A DNA stretch of 39,031 nt from Solicoccozyma terricola (Eukaryota; Basidiomycota; Tremellomycetes; Filobasidiales; Piskurozymaceae), in contig BCLD01000008.1 of the NCBI GenBank assembly GCA_001600875.1, positions 34,327-73,357 of the forward strand, read 5' to 3'. Positions 11,110 through 22,483 of this stretch are shown here, one piece after another. A model generated the notes under the pieces. The model saw only the letters and a list, made by a program, of their open reading frames with translations, was not told the origin of the DNA and did not search any database. The number at the start of each line of letters is the position of its first letter. Positions within the stretch are counted from its first letter, which is position 1. Made by a program: the position numbers and the translations under genes.

Positions 11110-12896
11110 ATGTCCTTCGCTGCAAGGACCATACTGCCGGCTATTCGACGTCTCCCTCGGGCCTGCCAGCGTCCATCCGCACCGGCGCGCAGATGGCTGA
11201 CAACAACCTACCCACGTCTTCGTCCGACCTCCGTGACTGCCTTTCCGGAACCCTCAAACGATGTAACTCACGCTCAGCCGGTCGATCTACCGGATGTACA
11301 GCATGATGACAAGAAGATTAGTCTTGGATGGCTGGATGGCGTGTGGTCGAGATTGTTGGTTGATGGGCGAGCCCGAGTTGGCTAGTTAGTGTCGAGCTGA
11401 CATGGACAACACCTCCAGTCACAATCAGTATTTATTCGACCACTGCCGATGCGAAAAATGCTTCTTTGCAGCGACCAAACAACGTATAAAACCGCTTTCC
11501 GAGGTGAGGATGGGGAGTGTTCGCTCCAGTACGTCAGACTACTGATGATCACGTCCAGATCCCAACCGATATTCAAGCGACCTCCGTTCGCTCCTCGCCC
11601 AGCGGTCTCGAGGTGACATGTGAGCGTGTTCGTGTATGGAGTCTCTATCACGCTGAACCCCCATTTTCCAGGGTCAACACCAACCCCACACGTTTCGTAC
11701 TTTCCATGGTCATTCCTTCGCCGTGCATCGTACGACCCTTCCCTGGAACCTCCCGTGCAGGACGAGTGAGTATTGTCTCGGGTCGCCCCAGGTTGCCCAT
11801 GTCAACTGACCCGCGGTGATCGCCAGGAAAATCCTCTGGAACTCCTCGATCGCCAAAGAACCTCCTACCGTCGAATACACCTCGCTAGTCCCCTCGGACG
11901 GCGTCTCAGAGGAACAGGCGGAGCGTGGAGTACTCAGGTGGTTGAATAAAATTGTGAGGCGATTGGGAAGGGTGGTCGATTGCCCCGACTAACGGCACGT
12001 ATGCACGGTCACGTACAGCACGACTTTGGCTTCTGTTTTGTATCTGGTGTGCCAGTGTCTCCCGAAGCCACAGAGGCACTGATAAAGAGGATAGGATTGA
12101 TACGGGAAACGCATTGTGAGTGACATTGCAGACCCGGGGGCCCGGCTTTCAATGTAATGACCGAACGTTCCGCGCCAGACGGAGGATTTTACGACTTTAC
12201 GGCGGACCTCAACAAGGGCGATATGGCGTACACGAATGAAGCTCTCCCTGCGCACACTGATAATACCTACTTTGTGAGTGTGGCGGGGCAGGGGGTTGGT
12301 TTCGTTCCACCCGGCACTGACAACCACCGCAGACGGACCCGTCTGGGCTGCAATGTTTCCACCTCCTCTCACCGGGGGATGGCGGCCAAACTCTCCTCGT
12401 CGACGCATTTTACGCAGCCTCCATCATCCAGTCACTGCATCCTTCCGCCTACTCTGCGCTTTCACGTCTCCGAATACCCTCTCACGCATCAGGTACCCCA
12501 GGAACACTCCTCCGACCGCAAACACAACCCGTGCTCAAGCACGACGGCGCGACACTCGTGCAGGTGCGGTGGAACAACGAAGACAGAGGCATCCTTGGAC
12601 AACACTGGCGGCCGGAGGAGGTGGAAGCGTGGTACGATGCAGCAAGGAAATGGGACGAGGCTGTGCGGTCCGCCGACGCCGAGTACTGGGTTCAGCTGGC
12701 GCCGGGTACACTCATCGTCATCGACAACTGGAGAGTCATGCATGGTCGCTCGGCGTTTACCGGGGCGAGAAGAATGTGTGGAGCATATGTTGGGCACGAC
12801 GATTGGGTGTCGAGGTTGGAAACTTTGAAGAGGCGATTCGAGGAAAGGCCGGGTGAAGAGACATCGGAAAGGGAGATATGGAGTACCGGCTGGTGA
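11110..12896 (+). CDS. Trimethyllysine dioxygenase (carnitine biosynthesis), mitochondrial
   Basis: Eight exons (11110-11358, 11429-11503, 11559-11619, 11672-11765, 11827-11953, 12019-12115, 12179-12273, 12333-12896) give 453 residues. The first 40 residues are Arg/Ser-rich with almost no acidic residue, a typical mitochondrial presequence. Residues 87-94 (DHCRCEKC) match the N-terminal metal-binding domain of the gamma-butyrobetaine/trimethyllysine dioxygenase family. The catalytic part has GGFYDFTADLNKGDMAYTN then H260-T-D262 and, near the end, H403-G-R405, giving the Fe(II)/2-oxoglutarate triad plus the 2OG-binding Arg. The GGFxDFTADLxKGDxAYTN signature favours trimethyllysine over butyrobetaine dioxygenase. 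The predicted reaction is N6-trimethyllysine to 3-hydroxy-trimethyllysine. The first donor (GTTGAT) is inferred from alignment. It is convergent with a mitochondrial carrier gene 36 bp away. Confidence 0.88.
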
Positions 12897-12932
12897 TACA
12901 TGCGGTCTATGCGGTCTATCTAATGCACTTCT

Positions 12933-14470
12933 TCACAACTGAGAGGCCGAGATGAAGTGAACATCGTGGCCGGTGGGTCATAACGCACACTCACCTTTCT
13001 CTCTGCCATCAATCTCATCGCTCCTTCCCAAACGGTGAGGGCTGCCGCGTTGGCTGGAGCCGCCCGCAGAAAGACCGGTACGATGCCCTGGGAATAGCTC
13101 GTCGTTGGAAGACGGTCATCTCGCGGGCGCTGAGGCAACTCACCCGATAAAAGTTCTTGCCCCCAGCCAACAGGTTACCGATCTTTGTCCGGCTGACCGT
13201 GTCATTCTCATGCAAGATGGCGGAAAAGGCTCGTCTGGCGTTGGAATATTGAGGTGACCGGAGTTTGTCAGCCATGATGCGGTTCTTTACATTGTCGGCG
13301 GCTGGTTGAACGGGGCACGGGTCAGGTCGTCGCATCAGCAGGACAAGTGTGCCACCCACGGAGAGCCGTAATCCAGTACAAATTGCTCGCTAACCCTCCG
13401 GAGAGAAAATTTGCCATCGGCTGCGAGACTGCGTATGGCGTGCCATCCAATTCGCGAAACATGCGATTGAACACTTCGAAACCTCCGAACATGCACTGTG
13501 GGAGGTTGTGAGCGTGCTGTGTTGTTTCACCCACCACGGACTCACCGCAAAACTACTCCGGAATACCAACGTCGCGCCAAACCCTCTCCACATCCCCAGC
13601 GGGCCCTGTACCTGCACAGTTTGCTTGACCACGTCCCAGGGATTCCGGAAGACTTCCCGTGGTACGGAGGTGGAGTAGGCGCGGGAAGGGGAGGTGGTAG
13701 GAATTTGTCGCAGAGGTCGTAGCGGTGGCAGAGCAGACAGCGCACGCTGTTGTTGTAATTTACATTTGATCATCTCAATCGGATGTGCGACGCCGGCACT
13801 GTTCGGTCCAGTGTTAGTATACAAGTGCCTTTCACAGCTACCCCACTCACTTTGTCCACCCAGCAAACATCCCCGCAACCGAATGCCCAAGCAGGCTTAG
13901 TCGCGTTGAGTGTGTCCTCGAGTCCTTTTCTGCAAAACCGTGCTCGAGAAGAAAGCCTCGGTAGTTGTGCAGACTATGCGGGGCAGTCTGTCAGATGTTG
14001 TCCCGCGTGAGGTTGTTCACCCACCTTCCCATCAATATACCATCCGTCACGCTCCATCCTAGCGCCGGCACACTAGCACCCGCATACAGCTTCCGAAAAC
14101 CCTCATATCTCACCGTCTTGACGAGGCAGTCGATCGCACCGTTGTACGCTGCATGAGGTGAGCATTGCATTCTTGTCTTGAGGGTGTCGAACGGATGACC
14201 GATGACCAGCTATCGGGGTGGGGTATTAGCAACCCGGTCGTCCCCTAACAACGTGTCCTCACTTTTGTCCAACCCTGTACGGCAGTAACTCAGCGATGGA
14301 AGATACGACGACAGGTACCTTCACATCGAACTCACCGATGCAATTCCAGCCACAAACCCGGCATACTGGAAGCCCAGATCCCGGCCTTTCCCCTTGACAT
14401 CTTGATCGACTCGTACCCGCACACCCTCGACGGGCATCGGCTCCATGTGCACGGATGGCGTGGATGCCAT
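12933..14470 (-). CDS. Mitochondrial carrier family (SLC25) protein
   Basis: Nine exons (14336-14470, 14263-14274, 14025-14209, 13851-13973, 13546-13798, 13360-13495, 13144-13301, 12995-13087, 12933-12938) give 366 residues. The three carrier repeats are marked by P55-F-D-T-L-K60, P158-I-E-M-I-K163 and P282-A-D-N-V-K287, with GAxxG-type matrix helices such as FRKLYAGAS and GMWRGFGA. Repeat 2 begins with SLLGHSVAGMFAGWT. The substrate cannot be read from sequence; the PIExIK second signature recalls carriers of amino acids and carnitine-type compounds. Exon 2 is only 12 nt (Gly-Trp-Thr-Lys). The last intron leaves a Leu-stop exon; reading through instead gives a C-terminus about 22 residues longer. 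A perfect CTAAC branch site is visible in the intron at 13799-13850. Confidence 0.85.
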
Positions 14471-14673
14471 CGCCAGTGGGTGTTCTTGGTCGATGTCGAG
14501 AGATGGGGGGTTGGATGTCTGAAGATCGAAGTTTGGGAAAGGAACGATTGCTTAGGTAATCGAAAAGTCAACATTCGCCACTCGCGACAACCCATACAAA
14601 GAGGTAACTATATTATCCGATAAACATGCAAAAACACCTAAAGTACTTGAAAAGGATTCAATCTGAGCAACCG

Positions 14674-16514
14674 TCAGTGACCATTTCCCCCTCCATCCTT
14701 CGACCATTCATAATTGCCCTGACGACGTAAATCCATGACGCTGATAGCTTGCCTTCTCAAAATGATATTGCTGTCCACGTCCTCCAACTTTCCACACTTT
14801 GACCCTTCCTCCAACTTTACGCACTTTGCCATCTGAGCGAGACTTTCTTTTGGTTGGTAATCCCGATAGTAGGTTATCATGTCAGAGAGGCAGTCTAGTT
14901 GATAGAGGAGATGAGGTTCTTTGATCGATGCTGCGGCGATAAGGGATCAACTTGAGATCTTGGACCATAACTGAGCTAAGATGACGTACCAAAGAGTTTG
15001 TTCGGGCCTATGTATTTCTCGCGATTTTCTGGCCACTCCTTTGCCATGTGGTAAAGAGCATTGAGTGAGTTGAGAACGAACTCATTGGTGTATCGAGTGG
15101 TCTTGGCTTCCTTTGCTCGGACTGATTTTGTCAAAGACATTGTTCCGTAATGGAAGAAGTGATGACCAACCGCTAGCACAGGACAAGGGCTGTAGACAGC
15201 ATGTGTTGTATTAGGAGGAATGATGCTGTATGCGCAAAGACGAATACATTCAACAGAAAGAAATAGAAAGGAAATGGAGGCAGATAGAGGACTCACAGCA
15301 CATCCCCTTGCAAAAGTATCTCAACGCACACCTCTTTCGTATCTTCATCCTCAAAAAACCATAGCTTCCTGCCATGAGCAATTGAAATCTGTGTGCAACA
15401 TCCTCCTGCATCTTGATGGAAATCCTCAAAGCATCCAGCTGTGGACACAGTGACCCAGGAAGGAAAGATCTTTTGGATTTCGCCCTTATTGCAGTAGGTA
15501 CCCGCAGTATACTCTGTTTCACTGGATTGCCGAACAATTGTCAGACAGGGAATGTCACCGAGCAAGGGTCTTCGCTTACCCGCAGAGCTTTGTGTAGTAC
15601 GTTCTGATATTCAATCTAGTAAGATCATTGTCCACAACCTTCGTTGACAAGAGACAGCTGAGGAGTTTACTCTGGCGATGAGGGTCGATTTCTTCTAAAA
15701 AGTCTGACAAGGTAACGTTGAGATGGGCATCGGTGCTATTCGAGTCAGGATCTGGGGAAAGAGGCCACTGTCAGTCAAAATTCCAAAGGGGCAGCGCACT
15801 CACTGTCAGCTATATCTTACTTTGCACTTCATTCAAGGTTGTTACTCCAGCTTGGAACCCAATATCATTCCAGAGACTCTTCATTGTCGCTCCTTGTGCC
15901 TTGGGGAGCCCATTACGAATAAGAAGGGGTCGATGGTCTTTCCCGAACAAGACACTGGCGTAACAAGGGTAAGGGTGGGTGGGATATATCAGCTCTTGGA
16001 TCTGCACTGAAAACATCCCCAACGCATTATCCGAATCCTCGCTCACGACATCTATCGAGACTTCATCCCGGGACTCCTCGATCACAACATACAGCGACCG
16101 GACTCCGTCGCCTGAGTTCGAACTCACAGACTCCTCGTTCTCAAAGTCCAGTGACTCCCTACATCTAGAGGTCTCCCACCCGTAACCCTATACTAGAGCT
16201 CAGAGAAGTACTCACTCTTTGTATGATGTATTTTTCTTATTCAACCTGACCACCCAAGACCGTTTACACCTTTTCAACAATTCCAGAATAATCCCCCTAT
16301 TCTCCATCCCAATTTCAGCCATTGACCGGGAGCCGGATGTCTCAGGTGTAGTAGTGCTGAGGTTTGGAGGGAACTCTAGGGTTACTAGAGTTCCATTGAT
16401 GGAGACCTGATCTGTGAATGTTGGTGGTACGGGAAGGGTGGTCCCATTGTAGTTGATGCCGATTGTTGTAATTATTGGGTCAGAGGGACCATTTTTGAGA
16501 CGGTCTCTAGCCAT
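14674..16514 (-). CDS. JmjC/cupin-like Fe(II)-2OG protein
   Basis: Six exons (16216-16514, 15821-16164, 15580-15751, 15297-15521, 14990-15225, 14674-14930) give 510 residues. The central part resembles JmjC domains: FPSWVTVSTAGCFEDF then H307-Q-D309-AGG, followed by GRKLWFF, and after an intron PPNTTH355AVYSP. H307, D309 and H355 would bind Fe(II). I saw no PHD finger, zinc finger or other chromatin module, so it could be a hydroxylase rather than a histone demethylase. The lysine-rich tail (CVKLEEGSKCGKLED) is not recognised. It lies 203 bp upstream of the carrier gene on the same strand. Confidence 0.72.
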
Positions 16515-17016
16515 CTGTGTTTTGATTCTAGACTGCTCTCGGTGCTCAGGGCAATACTGCAGGTTCCGATGGGAATAGGATCAGAGGGAGAGCTTGGACC
16601 TACCGGACACTGATGACACCAATGACACCAATGCCATGTATGACACGGATGACACGGGTGCAGCAGAACTCACCAGCCTCCCATCTGCTCGGTCTTGCTT
16701 GCATGCTCCTCTATTGTAGCCGCAATGGGCCATTGTTGCTCGCTGATATCAACCATCTTTCATCAAGGGGCACCTTCGTAGTGGGTGGATGGTTCCCTGG
16801 CGCGGGGATGCTAGCCCGTGCCCATGTTTGGTGCCCCGCATTCCGCGGATTAGATAAGCTCATTCCATTCCCCGATAGTCGGCCTCCATCTGACAGATAG
16901 CAAAGGACTGAACATTCGCAGCGTGAAGGCAACTCGTCGGATTACCAGACCAACATTGTATCACAAAGACTTGTATCTATACAACGCAATCAAAAAGCGA
17001 ACGCGATCGCTACGAT
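16515..17016. other. Intergenic gap with short TGACAC repeats
   Basis: This is the region between the JmjC-like gene start and the SDR stop. At about 16605-16660 the heptamer ATGACAC recurs at short intervals on the plus strand; the rest shows no coding exon that I can support. It probably holds the promoter of the JmjC-like gene and the SDR 3' UTR. Confidence 0.45.
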
Positions 17017-18238
17017 CTACCTTTTCACTTCGGCCTGCACATTCGCCAAGATAGTCTGCTTCAGCGGAATCCAATCGCGACCTGCGTAGCGCTTAAGCAA
17101 GGCGGTCGACAGAGCTCGATCGATATCTTGCTTTGGAGGTTCGGGCAGATCAAAGTCGGGCACGATCTTCCGCTCCGGATAAGCCTCCCGCCAGATGGCC
17201 AAAACCTTGTTGATACTGATCGGGGGCTGGCCAGCTGCCCACAACTTTTCATTGTTGACATCTGCGGCGAGTAGAGCAGCAACGTGAATGACGGCTGAGT
17301 CGGCAACATCGACCACCCAGAAAGGCGGAGAGAAGAAGCCGACAATCGGGTTGTCCTCGAGTTTCCCATTGAATAACCAGGACAGCCAAGTGGAGGTGGA
17401 GTACACTCCCTCGGCCGGGTTGAATGGCGCACCAAGCACGATATGTGGAAGAACAGTGTTTACAGAGAACGAAGGCTGCATTACCAATTTAGTCAGCTAA
17501 CGAATCTTCCCCGGAGAAGGGATCACTTACCTTGGTTTGCTCGACCCACGACCACAGTGCCTGTTCTCCTCTCGTTTTGCTGGCTACATACGCCAAGATG
17601 CCCTTGAACGGGTGGTCATTCGGTAGTTCATAGGCCATCTTGACTGACGAATCGTTCCATTGGTCTACCGACACCTGTACATCCTGGCCAAACTGGGGAG
17701 AGTAGTGAGAAACGCAAGACGACGTGACAACGGCAGCCTTGATGGATGGTACTTCGAGCGCAGACTTGAGAATACCGATCGTCATGTCGATGGATGACTG
17801 GATGGCAGCATCCACGTCTGGTGTGGCTGAAATTGAGGCGGAGCTATCCAAGGCGAGATGAATGAGTCCCTCGACACCTGATAAAATTGTGTGAGGACTC
17901 CTTTAAGTGTGATTTTTACTACTGAACATACCCTCAAGTGCCGCTTTGTATGCGCCCGGTTGAGCAGCATCGTTCACTTCGACAAAGCTGAGGAGGCCAG
18001 GACCGTAAAGTTTCTCTACCTTGAGCTTGAGAGGCTCCGCCTTTGATGCATCGCGGGTAACTCCTCGGACTTTGTATCCTCGCGAGAGAAGGACGTCGGC
18101 GACGGAGCTGAAAATAAGGTTAAAAATGTGAATATGAAAAAAGGGACTTCCAGTCAGCAACACTTACGCTCCGAGCAAACCAGTAACGCCTGTGACGAGA
18201 ACGGTGTCGCCTTTCACGAGTCTGTCTGAGGTACTCAT
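17017..18238 (-). CDS. Extended SDR: NAD(P)-dependent epimerase/ketoreductase-like dehydrogenase
   Basis: Four exons (18168-18238, 17932-18107, 17531-17877, 17017-17475) give 350 residues. The nucleotide-binding motif is T16-G-V-T-G-L-L-G23. VTSSC (134-137) supplies the catalytic Ser, and Y179-V-A-S-K183 the Tyr/Lys pair, within the typical length of extended SDRs of the dihydroflavonol-reductase/Gre2 type. Such enzymes interconvert carbonyls and secondary alcohols with NADPH or NADH in the cytosol. The substrate is unknown. It is the first of four neighbouring oxidative or hydrolytic enzyme genes. A good TATA element lies about 160 bp upstream of the ATG. Confidence 0.86.
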
Positions 18239-19222
18239 ACTAGTAGAGTACTGATGTGGAGGATTTGGTCAGCCTCAAGTCATTCAACTTGGTCCCAAAG
18301 CTACACACGGGTTCGGGTTAAGATAGGAAGTGGAATAGCGTAAATGTAGTAGATGCGCGCAGACAGAGTGAACGTAGAACAATGGAATTCGAGCAGGCTT
18401 TTATACCTTGCTGCGTGTGGGAAGCGAGCTGATCAAGCATTTCATCCGGCGACTCGGATAGATCAAACCCTATTTATCATCTGACAGGTTAAGCCATGTC
18501 TAACACCTTAGTCACCCGCTGGTTGCGCAACAGACAACTAGCACGCGATTGGCCTGGATTTCAATGAAGATTACAAGGTACGATCCAAATCCCGTAGCGG
18601 GTCCAGACGGGTCAAAGGGACCGAGCTCGCCTCCGATATGACAAATGGTTGAGGCGTCAGAAGTTCGGCTTTTGCATCCTATCGCAATAATACTCCGAGG
18701 CCGAGAATTCGAGGAATTCCCAGGTCGTCAACGAACGCCGCGTGCCTTCAGAAGAGTTCGTATGGAAGACTGCACACCACCGCAAAGGGTGATGCAGCTA
18801 TTTGCGACAGAGCCCCTCATCCCACCCAAAGTATCTATATGGCAGTGTTGATGAAAGTTCAGCTTTTCCACCGTGATTGATGTACTTGCATTGGAATTAG
18901 TCCGCTGGAAGATATCCTCTAGATTCGTAGCAGGCATACGAGGAAGCGTAGGAAGCATGGCGTATGAGAAACGTTCAATGTCAGAGGCAAGAGTTGGGGG
19001 TCGGATGAAGAGGAGATTGGAGGCCTTGAAAGGTGTAAACGATTTTGAATATCGAAATCCAACATGGCATCTTTCATCAATGCTGCGTGTCCCCTGTTTT
19101 CATGAGTCATGCCATCTTCCCACACGAAGAAAATCATACAGGTCTGATATACATTCATATACACGCCGCTGTCCCCAACGATCAGGCCTTCAATGGAGCA
19201 GGAACAAACCTCAAATGTCAAT
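18239..19222. other. Intergenic region between SDR and monooxygenase genes
   Basis: This 984-bp region contains the SDR promoter at its left end and the 3' flank of the monooxygenase gene at its right end. Open frames exist on both strands (for example 18919-19482 minus), but these overlap the last monooxygenase exons out of frame or lack any recognisable motif. I see no further gene. Confidence 0.45.
18398..18405 (-). promoter_or_regulatory. TATA box of the SDR gene
   Basis: On the minus strand the sequence reads TATAAAAG, 160 bp before the start codon at 18238. TATA promoters in fungi often mark inducible genes, which fits a catabolic enzyme; the functional reading is inference. Confidence 0.5.
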
Positions 19223-22215
19223 TCACACATTAATTGGAACCGCATCATTGACTGGTTCGCGATAATCAGTCGTCTTAAGAGGTGACTTGGCCATCTCCTC
19301 CGTGAGATAGTATGCTCGATCACCGTCTCTAGCCTCGATCTTGAGCGGGAACGTGTGATTATATGTGTTAGCCTCGAATTCAAATGGCGTGGCTTTAGGG
19401 TTTCAGACCTACCGAAGAAGTCCCTTTGCCCAAGAAGCTGAACCTGTTTGCATGCCGATATTTGAAGATCCAGTCCTCCCATCTGGGCACGGAAAGCATT
19501 TCCATGAATTGTAACGCTGTCGTGGCAACAGACATCGATTCAGTAGAGGAAGATGGGATGCAAGACCTCGAGATTAGGGGAACGCACTGCTTCCAGCAAA
19601 CAGTGCGTCAGGAGCTGCATCGGGACGACCGGCCTTGTACCATGAACTGCAGTGGCTGGTCTGTGTGGATGAATCCATATGTCAGCTTGAGCCGGACCTC
19701 AGAACCTAGGAAGCGGATTTCACAAAGACCAGGTCCTTCATGACCGCTACACAAAGGAAAAGTCCGATAAGCAAGATTTTCTCTATCGTTCGAGGAACGA
19801 AATTCTCACCTTCCTGCTGCTTATTGTAATCATCCTGAGCATCCTGGTCAACTTCCATTGTTAAAATGTCCTGACTCTGCATTTTGGCGCTATCAAGTCG
19901 TGGGCAGGGCAGGGTCGAAGATATCAGATTTGCGAGCAAAGGAAGGTGTTTGTGCAGAGAAAACGGAAAACACAACTGACATGCAATCCACAATGTATTT
20001 TCCGTTTGCCTCAATTCCGGCAAGGAGAGAACCATTGGCAAAGACGGTACCAGGGCCACACATGATGAAGAGATTTGGGAATTTGTTGACAGCTAGTGAC
20101 ATATAGGCTGTTACGGGTCATATATATCAGTTTCCCGACTATCACATAATGCGACACTCAAATCTCACCTTTTGGTCTCTTGCTCCACACATCTCCAAGA
20201 TCAAGAGATGAACGGCCCAGCAGTGGATATTTTGGTTTGAACGATGTGTCAAAACCTGTGGCAAATATAATTCTGTCCACCTTGAGCATTTCGTCGGTTA
20301 TCGTCAACACCCCTTCGCTCGTTATCTCTTTGATCGGATCAGTAACGAGCTTGACATGAGGCTTGTGAATTCTGTTGAATCGCGAGTGAGATGATCAATT
20401 GAGGGTTGTTCCATCTGGATGACTACCCATCGTACTCACGCATCCATAAAAGGTACACAAGGTGTCACTCGGCGACACTGATAAGGGTGCCCAAAAGGTC
20501 AGCGCTCTGTGAATTCCCATGTGGAAGGTCACGAGGGTCTTACCCAAACATCAAAGCTAAGACAGAAACCGTGACAGGTCAGTCATTGCAAGGGGTCGAT
20601 ATCTAACAAGGACGATACATACTCTGGAATCAGCTTTTTGATAAGCTCGGGATGTTTCAGATCATTCTCCATCTGTTTACGAATAATCACCTTGACGTTC
20701 TGTGCGAGGATGGGTCAACTTTACGGGTCAGACGGTGCACCGAGGGAAACATGTTATTCACCTCTTGTTCCGGAGAGCCTTTGTAAAAGATGTCTGTTTC
20801 CGTTAGTATCAATGCTCAGCGAACAGTGGTATGAGCACCAAACAGGAGTACTTCAAAAAGGCTTACCGAACAAATGCATACTTTCCGCCGACAAACCCGC
20901 TCCATGGTCGTAGAGTGCCTTTGGGTTCTGACGGAACTCTTCTTTTTCGGTCTCGGAATCTAAGCAGGGGGCAACAGCATTCAGGTAGAAAACTACACAT
21001 CGAAGGATACAACATACACTGAAAGTTCCCTCCCGCCCAGTCCCTTTGACCTAGCGGTCCCGTCAACAATGGAGGACTCATCTGTAATGATCCACAATCG
21101 ATCACATGGTCAGTAATGAGAACGAACATGTCCAAGACCTACGACACAAGCTTACCCAAAACTTGCTTCGAGCAAAGATCGAGACGCTTTTGGCGTGAGG
21201 TGCAATCGCCCCAATGGTTTGTAGACCGGAAGATCCTATACCTACCACAGCACTGTTCGTTCAAGCCGAAGATGTCGTTCGCGATTAGCATTCGAACGTC
21301 CAATACTCTTTCCCCGATTCCCCGAAAACACTTACACGTTCTCATCCTTGAAAGCCGTCTTGAAATCGAGGTTCTTGGGCCATTCTGCAGTGTGGAGTAG
21401 CTTCGACTTGTCAAACTTGTCCAAACCAGCGATTTGGGGCCGATTGACTTGACTGAGTACGCCGGTGGCAGGGATAAAGATGTCCACCTCGATTGTCTCC
21501 GGTTCGTTGCCTCGGTGACTGACTTTTAGAATCCATTTTGCGCGGGACTCGTCGTAGATTGCAGAGGTGATTGTGCGGTTGCAGTGAATATATTTTTCAA
21601 CTCCATACTTTTGAGCGACAATGTGCATGTATCGATTGATATCTCTGGATGATGAGTAGAATTCGGGCCAGTCAGAGTAGGGGGCGAAAGCGAATTGATA
21701 AACGTGGCTTGGGATGTCGCCTGAGTACATGCTCGAGAGAGTCAGTCAAACATCTGGCCGGCGGTGTGATCTAGCGGGTCGAACCCACAACGACAGCCAG
21801 GATAACGATTTGCGTGCCAAGTACCCCCATAATCTGAATATGTATACTCAGCATCAAAAACGATTTCACATATGGTTTGAAGAGTTGATAAGAAGAAGAC
21901 CAACCCTCATCTCGCTCAAAGATCTTTAGATTTATCTGGCCAATTCGTTGTTCCGTCTGAGCCTCGAGAATCAACTTTCCCAAACAGATTCCTGCAGCGC
22001 CCGCTCCAGCGATGACGATGCTCAATGGCTCGCGCTGGAAGCCTGGGTGTACGCAGATAATCAACTCGAAGGAGTAATTCCTCGGTCCCAAAGGACCTAC
22101 CGTGACGCTTGAGGTATGTCCAATCATTCGTTGTACCATCGGCGTCTCCGTTGGGATGGATGTTTCCGTTGGCTTGAGGATTGGCCCCGTTCGATAACAT
22201 ATCAGAAGAAGTCAT
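19223..22215 (-). CDS. Flavin monooxygenase, Baeyer-Villiger type (StcW-like)
   Basis: Eighteen exons give 607 residues: 22101-22215, 21905-22042, 21789-21833, 21336-21720, 21156-21252, 21018-21081, 20867-20959, 20762-20793, 20623-20699, 20544-20556, 20440-20477, 20169-20371, 19981-20107, 19810-19889, 19724-19746, 19588-19660, 19413-19516, 19223-19339. The FAD Rossmann motif is G51-A-G-A-A-G56, followed by GGTWHANRYPG (about 87-97). The NADPH Rossmann motif is G232-I-G-S-S-G237. Late motifs are GCRRVTP-like CRRVTPC, ATGFDTS and CSSWYK, as in BVMOs annotated StcW-like. The signature region reads F202...H209-TAE-W213, so the spacing differs from canonical FxGxxxHxxxW. The family inserts oxygen next to a carbonyl, giving esters or lactones. 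It shares a 268-bp divergent promoter with an alpha/beta hydrolase. Confidence 0.86.
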
Positions 22216-22483
22216 TTGATGTAATCGTCGATCGGCTTGTTGTATTCGCAGGTGAGGCAGCGGTGAGGCAGCTGGTTACCGGGCTTGCCCATATTTATGT
22301 AGTGCTGTGGGGACGGGTTGGGCCCCCGGTAACCTTCCCAATATAGATCTAATCTTCCCCGAGTCGAGGAAAATCGCGGTGTAACCCGTCCGTAATCTGT
22401 TAATCACCCGGGTTGATAGCCTATAATCAAGTTGTCGGCTATCCTGGATGCTTTGCAATGCATGCAACATCCATCACACACAC
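22216..22483. promoter_or_regulatory. Divergent promoter of monooxygenase and hydrolase with 10-bp inverted repeat
   Basis: GGTTACCGGG at 22274-22283 and its exact reverse complement CCCGGTAACC at 22325-22334 flank 41 bp. Both half-sites carry CCGG-type triplets like those bound by Zn2Cys6 factors. A further CACCCGG lies at 22405-22411 and a TATAAT-like element near 22422. The function as an operator is inferred. Confidence 0.5.

Noticed and set aside
12920..12994. Longer carrier C-terminus by reading through the last intron
   Set aside because: A good GTGAGT donor and CTCTCAG acceptor are present; still possible, so mentioned in the gene entry only as an alternative.
18919..19482. 187-codon open frame on the minus strand
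   Set aside because: It overlaps the last two monooxygenase exons in another frame; the spliced monooxygenase model there is well supported.
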